DNA of 64,000 bases from Linnemannia hyalina (GCA_019671135.1 JAHRHY010000009.1:930001-994000); one strand, 5' to 3'. Counted from the stretch's first letter, positions 1 through 13,083 are shown. The notes: a model not told the origin generated them from the letters alone. A program made the numbers and translations.

Positions 1-2218
1 ATGTCATGGACAAGGGTGTTGTTCTCGAGTCCGGTACTCACTCCTCACTCATGAAACTTGGCGGCGTCTACTCTGAGCTTGTCGAGAAGCAGCAGCTCAA
101 GTCTGGCGGGGTCGATGTTGAAGCCCAGCCCGAGTCTGAGATCTCTGCCTCTACCATCACCATCGCACCCACCACTCGCGTACCACTCGGTACTCGCACC
201 AGCACCCGTTTGAGTGGTTTACTCCGCCGCATGTCGTCCCACCACTCTGCCACTGGTTCTGAGAAGAATGCTGAAGAGGTTGTCTTAGAGATCCCCGAGG
301 ACGAGGAGACGGCAATGGCTCGCGAGAAGAAGGAAGCTGCCCGAAAGCTCAAGCTCCAAAAGGCACCCATCTCTCGCACGATCGGATACCTCCGCGGCGA
401 TGTTCTCCTTTGCGTACTCGGAATCTTCTTTGCTATTATCCAGGGCGCTACCTTCCCTTTGATGTCCCAAGTCATGTCGAGAGCCATCACGACTCTGACA
501 AAAAGGGACGAGATCGGATACGACTACACTGGCGACGCAAACAAGTTCGCCCTCCTCTTTGTCGCCACCGCCGTCCTTGCCTTTACCGGATTCTGTTTTG
601 GCCTCATGCTCCTGTTGATCACCGGTGAGAAGCTGACCCGCAAGATGCGTCTGCTGAGCTACCAGGCCATCCTGGGCCAAGAGATAGCCTTCTTTGACCG
701 ACCCGAAAACTCGACCGGTGCCCTTGCCAGTCGTCTTGCCACAGATTCCCAGCAGATGTTGGACATGGTCTCCCAGGTTATTTTGACGGGATTCTCTGCC
801 TTTTCGACCATCACCTGCGGTTTTGTCTTTGGTTTCATTGCCAGCTGGAGGATGACGCTCATCATTCTCGCCTCGGTTCCCATTATTGGATTCGCTCAGT
901 ATCTGGAGTTGGCTGCATTGACCGGGTTTGGTGAGAAGACTCGCAAGGCCTATGAAAACTCAGGTCAGGTTGCAGGAGAGGCGATTGCCAACATTCGTAC
1001 AGTTGTATCGTTGGCCAAAGAGGATGCCTTTGAGGCCCGCTATGCCAGTGTCTGCGTTGAGCCCCACAAGTACTCAATCAACAAGGCTATCTATGCTTCT
1101 GCGGGTTTCGCTCTTGCCCAGGGTACCGCCTACTGGTCCTACGCCATTGGATTCTTTGCAGGTATACATTGCACCCTTGATCCTATACTCTCATGTTTTT
1201 CTTCTTTTTTTCTACGATCGGCTATGAACCTGACACTCACATACCTACTTTTTCATTCTTCTTAGGTTACAAGCTGGTGGGTGCTGGTTTGATTGATTGG
1301 GGCCAGATGTTCAACAGCATGTTCGCGATCGTATTCTGCGCCGTCTCCTTGGGTCATATCACGTCAGAACTTCCCAAGTTCGCCAAGGGCAAGCAGTCGG
1401 CCATCAACGTCTATGAGCTCCTCGACAAGAACACCACCATCGATGTCGATCGTGATGGAATCCAACTCTCCACTATCAGCGGCTCCCTTGCTCTTGAAAA
1501 AGTCGAGTTTGCCTACCCGACCCGACCCGACCAAAAGGTCTTTGACGGCATCGATATCGCGATCCGACCTTCCGCGACCGTTGCCCTTGTCGGTCCCTCT
1601 GGATGTGGCAAATCGACCGTCATTGGACTGTTGGAGAGATGGTATGATACCGATGGTGGTCGTGTCGCCGTCGAGACCTACAACCTCAAAGACTTGCAGC
1701 TGCACAGTTTTCGTAACCATATGGCTCTTGTCGGGCAGGAACCTGTCCTTTTCGACATCTCGATCAAGGACAATATCCTGTACGGCCTACCGGACGATAT
1801 CGAGGGAACCATGGAGCAGGTGGAGGAGGCTGCCCGATTGGCCAACATCCACAACTTTGTCGCCTCCCTCCCTCAGGGGTATGATACCCGCGTAGGCGAC
1901 AAGGGCTCTCAGCTGTCGGGCGGTCAGAAACAGCGTATTGCAATTGCCCGTGCACTGATCCGCAAACCCAAGGTTTTGTTGCTGGACGAAGCTACCTCTG
2001 CATTGGATTCCGAGTCGGAAAAGTTGGTCCAGGAGGCATTGGACAGGGCGCGTGCTGGCCGGACGACCATTGTGATTGCTCATCGTTTGAGTACTATCCA
2101 GGATGCAGATCTGATCCTTGTTGTCAAGGATGGTAGGGTTGTCGAATCAGGTCGGCATTATGAATTGATTGCCCTTGGAGGTGTCTACGCCGAGCTCTGC
2201 AAGAAGCAGAATCTCTAA
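1..2218 (+). CDS. ABCB-type multidrug (P-glycoprotein-like) ABC transporter, 5'-partial
   Basis: This is an ATP-driven exporter of the full-length ABCB/MDR class, expected in the plasma or an organelle membrane. The visible part starts at the tail of the first nucleotide-binding domain (MDKGVVLESGTH, the usual end of NBD1), then a charged linker, the second transmembrane domain (hydrophobic segments from about residue 130 to 420 of the visible part) and a complete second NBD. NBD2 has Walker A GPSGCGKST, Q-loop VGQEPVLF, signature LSGGQKQR, Walker B VLLLDEATSALD and H-loop IAHRLST, so it should hydrolyse ATP. The exons are <1-1161 and 1266-2218, joined through a 104-bp intron (gtatac...cttag) that keeps frame across A-G-Y-K. 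The 5' half lies outside the window. An AATAAA at about 2387 may be the polyadenylation signal. Substrate cannot be told from sequence. Confidence 0.93.
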
Positions 2219-5213
2219 GAAGTTAGCTTTCGAGACTTTTCTTATTTTTCGATAGTGTTTGACACGTCATATTCTTACTCTTCTATTCTGATTTTTGTTG
2301 GGTGTGGGAAGTGGGGCGGACGAGGTTTACGCGATCGGGATGGATACGACGGGTAGTAAATGTTTATTTCGTCGGATGATATACAAAATAAAGCTATGAG
2401 CTTACATGAGAACAGAGTAAAAAACATGATCGAATGTGTAGGCAACTGAAGGCGCTACGCTCGCCTTGGTCATGGCTGCGTGTAGGCAAAGTGGAAGACG
2501 ATCAAACAACCCTATCTCACGCCGTCAACATGCAGACTTACCTCGTTTTAGTCATTTTTATTGCTCTTTATATCACTCGCCGTTGGCACAACTACGCGTC
2601 CTCCTGAAGAAAACAAAAAGAAGAACACGATAGAATTTTTGTTCAGGGTAACGTTTCCATGCGTGGTAATAGAGAGTGCGAGGATGAGATGAAGAAAAGG
2701 ATAAGAATTCACCCCCCGCCCCCTTTCTCTGTGCAATTGTGCATTGCTTTATTATTTTTCGTGAGAGCTGCAGTGTGGGGAGAACATGGAGTAAATTTAG
2801 CCGTTGTTGCTGACAATTGTCCTAAACAGGAAGGTTGAGCCTCAACATCCTCCGCTGTTCTCTTTCTCCAGTGTCTGCTTGCTACGCAAGTACCTCTACA
2901 CCAATTGAGCCTCCGTCTCTCGCATGATAGAAACAACAACAGACTGCCCAAGCGCTCAGCTGGTCCAAGGGACCCCTCATCCCTCATCGTTCATTCCCCA
3001 CTTTCGCCTACACACCGCCCGTCCTTTTTTTTTTTTTTTTTTTTTTTGCCCCTGCGGACGGAGGGTGTTCTGATTGGCAAAAAGGTAACCAACCCACAAT
3101 CAAGCAAAATAAAAGCCGTTGCAAGGAAAATAAAAAAAACCAACAAAAAGGCATGCCCAAATGAAAAAAAGGGCAAACAAAGGCACTTATGAGTGCTGCA
3201 TTTGTTGTGCTACCCTGTCATTGAAAACATGCTAGGAAAATAAACACCATCGGAGGTGATCGATCCTAACAAAGGACGGCGGCAAAGGGTAGAAAAAGGT
3301 GAGAAGAAATGTAAATTGCTCCTGCGCCGTTAACCCACGAAAACCACGAGATCCACAAGATGGCAAAGGAGTTTTTGATCCTTTGGCAAACAAACCATAA
3401 ACGCATTGGTCGCGGATCTGCTATTTTGATTGTCGGAGACAAGTGCAACGAACGACGGTGTAATGAAAATCAAGAACGAAGAACTCGTCCTTTGCAAAAA
3501 CAAACAACAAAGAAACAAACACAAACAAGTGATATAATTTGGATGTCTTCATTTTTCATCAATGCATCATGAGCAAAGAAGCGCAAAATGTCGTTGGAAA
3601 TGTGCAATTGTTCGAATAACAAAAAAAAACCGCTGTCAGCGTTTTTGTCAACAAAGAGGAAAAACGAAGGAGCAATGGTTTCATTTACTCAAAGGAGCCA
3701 CGTCGTCGTTGTATTTTATATCATTCGTTTGCGTCACCTCCATTTCTCTCTTAAGTGTAAAATGAAGAAGAACGGAGTAAGAAAGGTCAAGAAGAATACC
3801 TTGGCTATCAAATGCGTTGGTTGGTGAAGTGGCTCCTAAAGTGTAGCGTTACGTTGGAGTGGAACCTCTTGGATAACCTTGGAAGGTGCAAAAAAAAGAT
3901 GAGCAGGGGTGTTTTTTGGGGAAGGAAGCTCTAGAACCTAGCAAGAGCCAGAAACAACCTTTGACCTTGTTATCTTGGGCGTAACCGTTAGAAAGGGACG
4001 AGAGAGGTACAAGGAGTTTGTTCAATATCTTTGACCTATTTTTTCTCTCCTCAGAGATCCTCTGTGGATGGTTTTATCCCGGTAACTGATACAATTCAAG
4101 AGAGCTGGCTCCTGGCTTCTCTATTGATCAGGTACTTGAGCTTTCCTAGTACCCTGAATGGTTACAATTGAACAAATAATCTAGAAAACGAGGTGGTTGA
4201 AGTGATATGGTCAGTTGAAGGTCATACAACATTGTTGACAATGGAGAATTTCTTGTATTTCTTGCCCACGCGGACCTGAAGTGAGGGCGTACAGATTTCT
4301 TGGTCTCTCCTTTTTCCACTCAAAGAGTGAGGAAGGCAAAATTTCGTCCCGTTTACGCCAAGGCAGTCGTGTCAGTAACAATTGAAGGAAAAGAGGAATG
4401 CAAAATGAAGCAAGGTGCGTGTGAGTGTAAGTGTGCGGTGCTAATACAAGTCGAGTGAGAGGAAGGCCAGGGTCTCTCGCTTGTTCTCATTGGATCGGCT
4501 GACGGACAAATGAATTGCGAGCCGAATGAATTATCAGGCGATATTCAATCTTGAACAATAATTATTACACTTCTCCTTTCGCCTTCTCAACGGACCAAAA
4601 AAGAACATTTGTTCATGGATTCAGTTCAATTCAATTGCCTCCCCTTCAACTCCTCCGTCCTCCTTGTCATTCCATCTATCATCAATTACCCCCCATCCAA
4701 AAAAAAAAAAAAAAAAGTACAACGGACAACGGACAAGGCCAAGCCAAGAATACTGTTGCTGTTGTACTCTGCTCCACACACTCTCGACTGACTGACACGC
4801 GTTGCTCCTTTTCCTCTTCTTCCCCACCCCTCCTCCACGTCCTTCATGTTTCATTCCCAACTTTTTTTTTCATTTCTCTTCTCACCTCCACTTTTTTTTT
4901 CTGTTCTCTCTTTCTTTTTCTTGACTCTTCTTCACTTTTCTTCTCTTTTGTCTTCAAACGAAACAGAAACGACAATCTATTCTTGATCCCTTTTATTTAT
5001 TTCATATCGCACTCAACCCTACTCAACCTTGTCTCTCCACTCCTGACAAATATACCCTCTCACTTGTACAAAAACTCAACTCACGACCAGCATATTTCAC
5101 ACTCATTCACCCACCCACTCACTCCACATTTTCTCTTTCTTGCACTTTTCGTCAACCATCCTAACCCACACACATCCTCACTCTCCTACTTAACGACAAA
5201 CACATCCACAAAA
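2219..5213. other. Gene-free spacer and 5' leader
   Basis: I see no convincing gene here. The stretch holds the 3' end of the ABC transporter transcript, a 23-bp T run near 3027-3049, a poly-A run near 4697, and, from about 4800 to 5213, a pyrimidine-rich C/T tract that ends in a favourable start context (ACAAAAATGG). The last part is probably promoter and leader of the zinc-cluster regulator. The leader frame is open back to 4551, but its translation is low-complexity Phe/Ser/Leu and reads as untranslated sequence. Confidence 0.6.
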
Positions 5214-6293
5214 ATGGATCTCGCTCAAGCTGTCCGCCAGAAGCGCCTCAAGGCCGGTACTGCCTGCACCAACTGCCGTCGCAAGAAGCTGCGGTGCACA
5301 GGCACCCCCAACTGCGTTCGATGTGTCACCCACAAATTGGACTGCATAGTCGATGAGGCCCTGTTCCTGAAGACAAACTCCAACCCCCTTGGCAAACCCT
5401 CCCGTTCAAACCGTTCTCAACAACGCACCAAGAGCCTCAACAACAACCCCAACGACAGCAACAACAATAACTCACAAACAGCATCGTCCAATCGAAAGAA
5501 AAGTCACCATGGCTCTATCTCGTCGTCCTACTCTGGCGATGAAATGATGGACAGTAGAATGTCGCCCGACTTTTTGTCCGATCGTCGAATGTCGACCAGC
5601 AGCTCCACAAGCTTCTCAAGTCTTAGCCCCTCCCCTTCCCCTGCCTACACCTACAACTATTCACATGCTGACAGCATTAATGGCAGTAGCAACAGCATCT
5701 TCAAATCTTCCTCCCCCATGTCAGATCACCACTCTTCATCCAAAAACAACGCCTCTTCCCACAACAGCAACTTTTCCTCATCCTATCGATCCGAATCAGG
5801 GGTTGGCCCTCTCGACTCTCTTCCCTCCTCATCTCCCAAACACTACTCTTCCTCTTTCCCCTCCACGTCATCCTACATGGACCCTGGTTCCTCCCTGTCA
5901 TCTTCATTGCATAACGGCATGAACGTGAACAAGAAGCGAGCCTCCAAGGACCAAGAGACGACGAGCAAGCCCAAGCAGAAGCGGAGAGATGACTCTCATG
6001 GCGATCGCGACAGTGATCCTGGTTCCCATTCTCCTTTTCTTGCGCCCAACGACTCTTCTTCTTACTCCTCACCATCCTCTTCCAAGGTTCCCTCCTCGTC
6101 GTCTTCTTCCTCGACGAAAAATATTCACAACAATGGAGAAGATTTCAAGTCTGTTGTGAGCACGATGAGCCTGGATGGTCATGGTCAGCAGTAAGTGACA
6201 CTGTCCAATCAACTTTAAATTCCCACATGCTTTCGAAGGAAAGGAAGCCTCAATAGGGGTGCTGCTTTGTTGTTGTGTGCTTGTTTCTTTGTT

Positions 6294-6330
<37 letters not shown>

Positions 6331-9299
6331 CCTCGGGTTCGAACTCTTTTCTCCTTCTCTTCGTCGCACACACTACATCTTTCCCTCTCTCTTGTCTCCG
6401 ATCGATCGTTAACAAACATCACACTGGCCCCTTCCTCACCACCAACAACCATACACGCCCTTCCCTCTCATTTCACTTTCGGGGAAACCTTCCTTCCTTC
6501 TGATCTGCACAAACCTTCTTCACCCATCGCCCCACTCACTCCACTTGGCGTCATCATCTATCCCTTCCATTTCTCAATTGAATTTTATTTTTATCAAGAA
6601 TCGCCCCAAAGGAAAAAAGGTTACTAACCCAAAGCATCTCTCTCTCTTTCACCTTCGTCCCTGCTAACCAACATTTAGTTTCCACGGAAGCAGTTCTGGC
6701 TTCTATGTTTGCCAACTCAGTTCCCGCTACCGTCAAGGTGTCTGTAAGTGCCACTTCGCTCTCACGTCTTGTTCCAAAACAACCATTCGCACTTGACAGT
6801 GACTCACCAGTTACGCATTATGTTGAATAGACCCCTTGCCAATGGCCCACCTCAACGACAGTGACCTGTGGTCGCACTCACTCCAGATGACCAGCGAACG
6901 CGAACTGCCAACAAGGGCCGAGATGGACACCCTCCTCAACCTCTACTTCCGGTTTATGTACCCCTTCGCACCAATGTTCATCCGCAAGAACTTTATGGAG
7001 CGACACCAACAACGGCCAGATCTCCCCCATATCCTGATCCTCAACGCGATCTTTTGTAACGCGTGCTGGTACTCGGATGACCCATTGATCAGACAGGACT
7101 CGACAAAGTACTTCAACCGGGCAAAGATTATTCTTGACGAGACGTACCATGTCTCGAGGATCAGTGCCATTCAGGCATTACTGTTGATGTCGCATCATCA
7201 GCATGCTGTTGGCAACTACTCTGGTGGATGGCTTTATACTGGCATGGCTACGCGTATCGCACATGTAAGTTGTAATGAACGAATAATTGCGTTGAACAAG
7301 GACGTCGCTTCTTATTCAGAGTCCCATTCTAACCCCTATTCGCCTTTGTCGTATAATTAATTAGGATATCGGCTTGCATCGCCAGGACTTCCAGGTCAAC
7401 GAGCCGATCGAAGCAGAGATCCGCAAACGTGTCTGGTGGGCTGTCTACATCGCAGACCGTCTCGGGGCTGGAGTCCTTGGCCGGCCGTTGAACATCCGCG
7501 ACAAGGAGTACAACGTCGAGATGCCATCGGACGACTGGATCTCCGCTGAAGGTGGGGACAATGCTGTCGAGTACCCCTTCGAGCCCGAGAGGATCGTCTC
7601 TATTCGCCTGCTCTGGACCGTCAATCTGTTCAATCAAATGGGCAAAGTCCTAAACACGATGCACTGTATTGAGGCCGAGATCAACGGAGCCTTCTTGGCA
7701 GATATTTCCAAAACACAACTCCCACAGCTGCACAACAGTCTCACTTCCTGGTTCCTGTCGCTCCCCAACGAGCTCATGTACACGCCCTACACTATGTCGC
7801 CCAACTCGAACCACCCACCTTCTCCACCAACGGCGCTGATGCACATGTTTTACTATACGACCTTAACGATGCTCCACCGACCCTACCTTCGACCCGTCAA
7901 CTCGGCAGCCATCGACTCCAACTTTTTGGTCTCCTCCCGCAACATTTGCACCGCCGCCGCGACTAACGTCTGTCACATTGCGGACTCCTTGATGCTCCAT
8001 GGCCAGCTGCGCGATACCTGCTACTACGGCATGGCCTGTCTCTTGGCCGCTGGAACCGTCCATGTCCACAACGCCATCACGCCTACCCCAAGCAACCGTG
8101 AGGCGACCCGTGCAGGACTCTCCAAGACTATCAAGGCTACTCATGAGCTAGTAAAGACGTTCCCTGTCGCCGAGTCTTTGATTGCAGTGGCACTCGATGT
8201 CTTTGCGAGCCAAATGACTTCAATCCCAACAGAGATGGCGGCTTCCTTTATCGACGTCTCGACTTTTGTCGCGCCCTTCATCGACGTGAGCCAGCTGGCT
8301 TCAACCTCGATCGGAAATATCTATGAGGCAGCCAGGCTTGCAAAGATGGCCAAGCATGGACCTGGCCCTGCGCCCTCGATCCAGCTTCGTCACCCCTATG
8401 GCAACTTTTCGATGCCTCTCCCGGAACAGGACGAGGACCAGTCGTCTACAAACCTTAGCTCGATGTGGCAGAACCAGATCTCGACTGCGGTGGCCATGGC
8501 AGCCATCGCCTTTGGTGGTACGGATCCTCAACAGGAAGAGCAGCAGTTATTTGCCAACCCGCTCGAGTTGCCTGAGGCCCTTCGATTGGCTCCTATAGAC
8601 ACCATGACCTTCCATACCGATGGGTCTACCAATGTCCTTGACTCCTTTGATGCCGATCCGTTCAAGTTGGCTGACCTTTCGGGAGTCACTACTACTTCGA
8701 CACCCGTCACGACGACATCAGGATTCGAGATTCCTCAACAGCAGGCACAGGTTCAGCACACACCAACATTGCACTCTCAGCTCTCACAGGATTCTAGTCT
8801 CACTACCGCACAGACCATCAACCTGATCCAGACCTCACTCCAAGTCTCATCATTGTCCTCCCAGCTGGAAGAACCACCTGTCGTGCAGATAGAGCAGTTG
8901 CTGCACACAATGATGGAGGGTGACACTGCCGACCCACCCTCCCCTCCCGCAGTCTCCTCAGACGACATGGACACCGAGTCACTGCTGTCGAACGATACTC
9001 CCAGCCCTTCGTCATCCCCTTCCTCCTCAGCCGGACTAGCATCACGTCACGATATCTCGATTCAATGCGGCACTCCCACCCCGCACGAGTCGTTCATTGC
9101 AGCCTTGGCGGAGGACACACACGACCACGGCAGCAACCTGGATTTCTTTATCGATGACCACCACTACCAGCACAAGCCTTCGGAATCGCGGTCGCCTTCT
9201 TCGAAGGACAGCAGTAGCAGCAGTGGGGGGTATAGTTGTCAGAAGGATGTCGAGAAGGTCAACACCTTGCTCTTTGACAACCAAGTCATGGAGTGCTGA
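5214..9299 (+). CDS. Zn2Cys6 transcription factor with fungal-specific (MHR) domain
   Basis: A nuclear zinc-cluster regulator of 1136 residues by my model. Exons are 5214-6190, 6679-6743, 6831-7264 and 7365-9299; all junctions are GT-AG and in frame. Residues 18-44 form a textbook binuclear cluster, C-x2-C-x6-C-x5-C-x2-C-x6-C, with the basic RRKKLRC core. A long Ser/Asn-rich linker follows (about 60-325). The fungal-specific middle homology region begins with FHGSSSGFYV encoded by the tiny exon 2 and continues through the WLYTGMATRIAH / DIGLHRQD segment, split exactly by intron 3, and RKRVWWAVYIADR. The C-terminus is Ser/Thr/Gln-rich and may be an activation domain. The start at 5214 was chosen because it directly precedes the zinc cluster and sits in A-rich context. 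Intron 1 is long (488 bp) and carries a GT microsatellite. Target genes are unknown. Confidence 0.92.
6296..6329. repeat. (TG)n dinucleotide microsatellite
   Basis: About 17 uninterrupted TG units lie inside intron 1 of the zinc-cluster regulator. It does not touch coding sequence. Confidence 0.95.
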
Positions 9300-9478
9300 A
9301 CAGTAACAAAGAGAAACACATGCTCAATTGTAAAATAGTAACAAATAATATCCTTCTTCTTTCAACTTCTTTTGCATGTGCACGTTTCCACCTCGCATAT
9401 TATTATTTTTTCACCTCTCTGGAAGGTAATGGCTGGGACATGTTAGCTTGTTTATTTTTGTTCTCATATACACACATG

Positions 9479-11674
9479 TCAATCAACTTGGATCCCATTC
9501 CGTTGAAACAACCTCGCAAGTTCTTTATGATCCCCCTTCCGCTCCCCCAACCGCCCCCGAACGACCTCCAACTGCAGCCAATGCTCAATCATCCAAACCG
9601 CCGCACTCTTGGACATGTTCATGGTCTGGTGGCTCGAAAGACACACCTTAGTCAGGCGCGTGAGGGTGACAAGTTTGTCCAACCCTTTCCTGAGACGCCA
9701 GTCAAGCGCCTCTACAGCTTTGAGAGCTGCGCGGCCTGTGATGGGGTAGTGCCGGTCGAGGTCTAGGTGCTCCAGACGCGTCAGAGTTGAGAGGCGTTCG
9801 AACACGCACTGCTGTAGCAGTTGTTGCAGCTCGTCATCCTGTTGGTTGTCGTTGTTGCGGTTACTGCGGTCATACGCTTTGGGCTTGCCTTTCTGACCCT
9901 GGCGTCGATTGTGGGCCTGCTGCTGCTGTCTTCCTGATCCTTGTAAACGACTGTCACTTGATGAAGAAGAGCTGGACGGCCGCGAAGACGGCGATGCCAC
10001 GGAGAGATCGATAAAGATAGCCCACGACTGCAGGCCCAAACACACCCAGGGGTCTCCATCCACGATGTCCGACGCATGAATCGAGTTCGCAGCAACAGAT
10101 TTCAACCCCGGGCAAGAAGCAAGGACTTGCTGGATCATGTCCCCCGTAACATTCGAGCACAGCCGCAGATCCAAATCGACCATACCTTCAAAGAACCGTC
10201 TTATGGATCGAAATGTCGCATCGCCAACTAGAACATTCCCCAAGGCCAGTCGCTCCATGGTATCGCTAGCGCGATCTAGCAAGATGGCCAGCTGCTGATC
10301 CGACACCGCCAAAGACTCCTTCCCGCTCGTCAACTCCAACGAGGTCAACTCCATCCATTGTTGGAGAGGTTCCTCCCTCTCTTGGCCACGATAGTCCTGC
10401 CAAAAGTCATCCTCCGTCGTCACCCACAATTCTCTAGACGCCAGTCCAGCATAACTCCGATGCAATTGCCAAACAAGACTATTCAACCTCGGACTGTTCG
10501 CAATAAACACCTTGAACTGCGTTCTGGGCATCATCCCTCGAACCTCGACCAACTTCAAATGTCTCAACGCGCTGGGAGGCCTTGGTTCAGTCTCCATCAC
10601 CATCGCTGCCGCCTCCGTGATCTCGGTAACAGATTCGCCCCACAACGGCGCCTCATTCTCAACACTACACCGAGCCAGCTCCAGTCTTGTCAGGTGTGGA
10701 CAAGCAGCCCTCCAGATTAACATCAAATCCACGCCCCTGATCTCCCGGCCAACCAAAGAAAGACTCGTGAGTATCGAGGACGAATACGACAACGGCGGGG
10801 GGAAACAATCGATGACAGCCTCCCAGAAGGAGAGATGAGGGATCCCGCAGGGTGGCGGCGAGAGAAGGACAATCTCAAGTTCCCTGAGTGTTGCCCGGTT
10901 TTGGAGAACCAGCTCCGCCAGCCTCTTCCACATATCGATTCGGCCACCGCTCCTGCCCGGTCCAAGCGAATTGATGGGCTCATCGTCGCTCTCGTAGTCG
11001 AAATCATACGCGCTGCGGTTCCAGTCACTCCAAAAGCTATCGTCACTGCTCTCTCCACCACCACCACCACCACCACCACCATCCACGCCTATAATTCTTA
11101 CGCCATCATCATCCTCGTTGTCCTCGTGATGGTCCTGGTTGCTGCCACTGTCACTGCCACTGTCACTGTCGCCTACAATGACCTCGTCACCACCACCGTC
11201 GGCCAGCAACAACAAATTCCATCGCCCAGCAGTGCTCACGGGATTACTAGGTCCAGAATTCTCATCATTGTTCCTGCGACCATTGTTGTTGTGGTTAATG
11301 TAAAAGTTGTTGTTGTGCGCATAACTTGACGATGGCACCGAAGGAACAGTGGCCGAAAGCCTTAAATGCTCCACCCTCTTACACCCCTCTACCGCCAACT
11401 GCACCTCCTCCGCCGCCACAGGTCCCTCCAACGTCAACGACTGGATCAAATGTCCATGCTCCCGAAAAACAATCAACGGCGGCGGTGGCAGATACGTAAC
11501 CCGGTTGGGGTTCTGGGAGGATCGGAGTATGGTCTCTCTCCAGATGAGCGGCTTGAAGGACTGTCGCCAGGCGTGGGAAACTATTGAGGCGTGGATCAGG
11601 TCTTGTCGGGTGAGGTATTGGCCGATGATGGATCTGATCTCGGGTAGGTTGAGCGCATTCTCCTCCTGGTGCAT
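9479..11674 (-). CDS. F-box/leucine-rich-repeat-like protein, intact
   Basis: A single-exon protein of 731 residues. The N-terminus (NLPEIRSIIGQYLTRQDLI, then VSHAWRQSFKPLIW) has the shape of an F-box, the domain that docks on Skp1 in SCF ubiquitin ligases. The rest contains irregular Leu-rich repeats (for example VEHLRLSATV, LRELEIVLLS, LTSLELTSG, LEHLDLDRH) that would form the substrate-recognising solenoid. A low-complexity insert at about residues 170-245, with poly-Gly and Asp/Glu/Ser runs, interrupts the repeats. A further Ser/Gln/Arg-rich insert lies at about 575-625. Large and divergent F-box/LRR families are common in Mortierella-type genomes, so this is probably one member. Substrate is unknown. 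The frame is open from start to stop with no need for an intron. Confidence 0.8.
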   Translation of the reverse strand: MHQEENALNLPEIRSIIGQYLTRQDLIHASIVSHAWRQSFKPLIWRETILRSSQNPNRVTYLPPPPLIVFREHGHLIQSLTLEGPVAAEEVQLAVEGCKRVEHLRLSATVPSVPSSSYAHNNNFYINHNNNGRRNNDENSGPSNPVSTAGRWNLLLLADGGGDEVIVGDSDSGSDSGSNQDHHEDNEDDDGVRIIGVDGGGGGGGGGESSDDSFWSDWNRSAYDFDYESDDEPINSLGPGRSGGRIDMWKRLAELVLQNRATLRELEIVLLSPPPCGIPHLSFWEAVIDCFPPPLSYSSSILTSLSLVGREIRGVDLMLIWRAACPHLTRLELARCSVENEAPLWGESVTEITEAAAMVMETEPRPPSALRHLKLVEVRGMMPRTQFKVFIANSPRLNSLVWQLHRSYAGLASRELWVTTEDDFWQDYRGQEREEPLQQWMELTSLELTSGKESLAVSDQQLAILLDRASDTMERLALGNVLVGDATFRSIRRFFEGMVDLDLRLCSNVTGDMIQQVLASCPGLKSVAANSIHASDIVDGDPWVCLGLQSWAIFIDLSVASPSSRPSSSSSSSDSRLQGSGRQQQQAHNRRQGQKGKPKAYDRSNRNNDNQQDDELQQLLQQCVFERLSTLTRLEHLDLDRHYPITGRAALKAVEALDWRLRKGLDKLVTLTRLTKVCLSSHQTMNMSKSAAVWMIEHWLQLEVVRGRLGERKGDHKELARLFQRNGIQVD

Positions 11675-12049
11675 TGTTTTTTGCTTCCTTCCGTGTTATT
11701 GTTCCATGAGCGTGGCAGTGTTATTGGACTGATTAAATGTGAATGTGTGCGATCCAAAACAAAAGACATGACCCTGCTGGCTTTCTAGATCAAATTACAC
11801 GTGACTCGGTATTCAACAAGCGGAAGATAACAATTGTCAGTAGATAAATTTCTTAAAAACAAAAAAAAATTAACAACTGTCAGTATGACTCTTCCGGGCT
11901 GCGGCACTTTGTGTTTTTGTTCAAAAAAGTTTTATTTGTAGCTTTGGAGCTGGTAATGAAGGGCACATATTGATTGAAAGGTATTGAAGATTACAATGAA
12001 AAAAGAACTATTATGCAAGAGAGATTGTACAGAAGAGAGGAGAAAGCGC
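11675..12049. other. Spacer: F-box gene promoter and bZIP 3' end
   Basis: This stretch lies upstream of the F-box gene and downstream of the bZIP gene, both on the minus strand. An AATAAA on the minus strand (11931-11936) is a likely polyadenylation signal for the bZIP transcript. No other feature is visible. Confidence 0.55.
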
Positions 12050-13083
12050 TCATGGACGAGCGGTGAGGGCAGCGTGAGCCTCGGCCAACTTGGCCTCGAG
12101 CTGGGCAATACGAGCGTTCTGCTCGGCCTCACGGACAAGGTGGGAAGTCTTCTCAGTCTCCAACACGGCAACACGCATGGTCAGACGAGTCTTGTCCGCC
12201 TCGAGCTCAGAAACCTTGACTTCCAGACTCTCGAGCTTGACAAGCTTCTTCAGACGAGAGCGACGGGCAGCGTCGGTGTTCTTGGCACGCTTGGCAACCA
12301 CCTCCTCGGGCTCATCAGCAGGCGAGGCAGCACGCTTCTTGTTGATCGTCGACGAGAAAACATAAGACTGCTCAACAGGCTCGATCTTGGGTACAACAAA
12401 AGCTGCAGCGGCGGTGAGAGCGGGGGCCGAGGGGAGGATAGTGGTGGCATGGTTAGCGGCCTGGGCCATGACGGCAAGCTCCAAGTCATGGCTCCAGGGG
12501 ATGTTGAGAGCAATGGCAGCCTGCTGGACTGCGGCAGTGGTCAACATGGGAGGGGCCTTGACGGGGGGGAGGGCGACAATGGGAGAAGCGGGGGTAACGG
12601 GCGCAACAGTGGTGGCGGGGATGACGGGGGAAGCAGCGACGAGACCCAAGGGCATGTCAAAGAGCGAGGGGTTCATGGCCGAACCGAACGACTCGAAACC
12701 CAGAAGGGGCGAATCGTCCAGAGCGGTGTAGGGGCTCGAGGACAAAGAGGAATCATCACCGGAGAGGGCACCGAACTGGAAGTCGGACGCCAACCACTCA
12801 TCAAACCCACTGCCATTGTTGGAGACAGCAGCAGTGGCGTTGATGAGGTTGTAATTGTCGCCGGCCAAAGGAGTAGCATTCTTGCCAACTATTGTTGAGA
12901 GACAGAAGGAGAGTTAGAAAAGGGCTTATGGAAATGCTTATCGGATAAAAAAGACAGAAATTCTTATCGGATATGTAGAAAGAGATACTTACATTGGGCA
13001 AGAGCAGACTCCAACGAGTCGGCCGACTTAGAGAGCTTGGAATCGGTCATATCAAACATTGGGATATTGATAGAGATGGCCAT
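12050..13083 (-). CDS. Gcn4/CPC1-like bZIP transcription factor
   Basis: A 309-residue nuclear bZIP protein. Exons on the minus strand are 13083-12993 and 12888-12050; the intron gtaagt...aatag rejoins in frame as A-Q-F-G-K. The C-terminal basic region (about residues 230-245, AKNTDAARRSRLKKL) carries the NTxAARRSR core of the Gcn4/CPC1 family, which binds TGACTCA-type sites and controls amino-acid starvation genes. A leucine zipper and an extended coiled coil follow to the C-terminus. The middle has acidic and hydrophobic clusters (GFDEWLASDFQF, about 57-68) like Gcn4 activation motifs. The start at 13083 is the only ATG in frame upstream of the intron before the leader. Regulation by starvation is inferred from the family; a candidate upstream ORF is listed separately. 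Confidence 0.88.

Noticed and set aside
3266..3827. Several 60-79-codon frames on both strands
   Set aside because: Short, A/T-rich, overlapping one another, with no family resemblance or start context.
4551..5213. N-terminal extension of the zinc-cluster regulator
   Set aside because: The upstream in-frame translation is low-complexity Phe/Ser/Leu from a pyrimidine tract, and a well-placed ATG at 5214 directly precedes the zinc cluster.
10835..11329. 164-codon plus-strand frame rich in Thr/Val
   Set aside because: It is the antisense of the Asp/Gly/Asn-rich insert in the F-box protein at 9479-11674.
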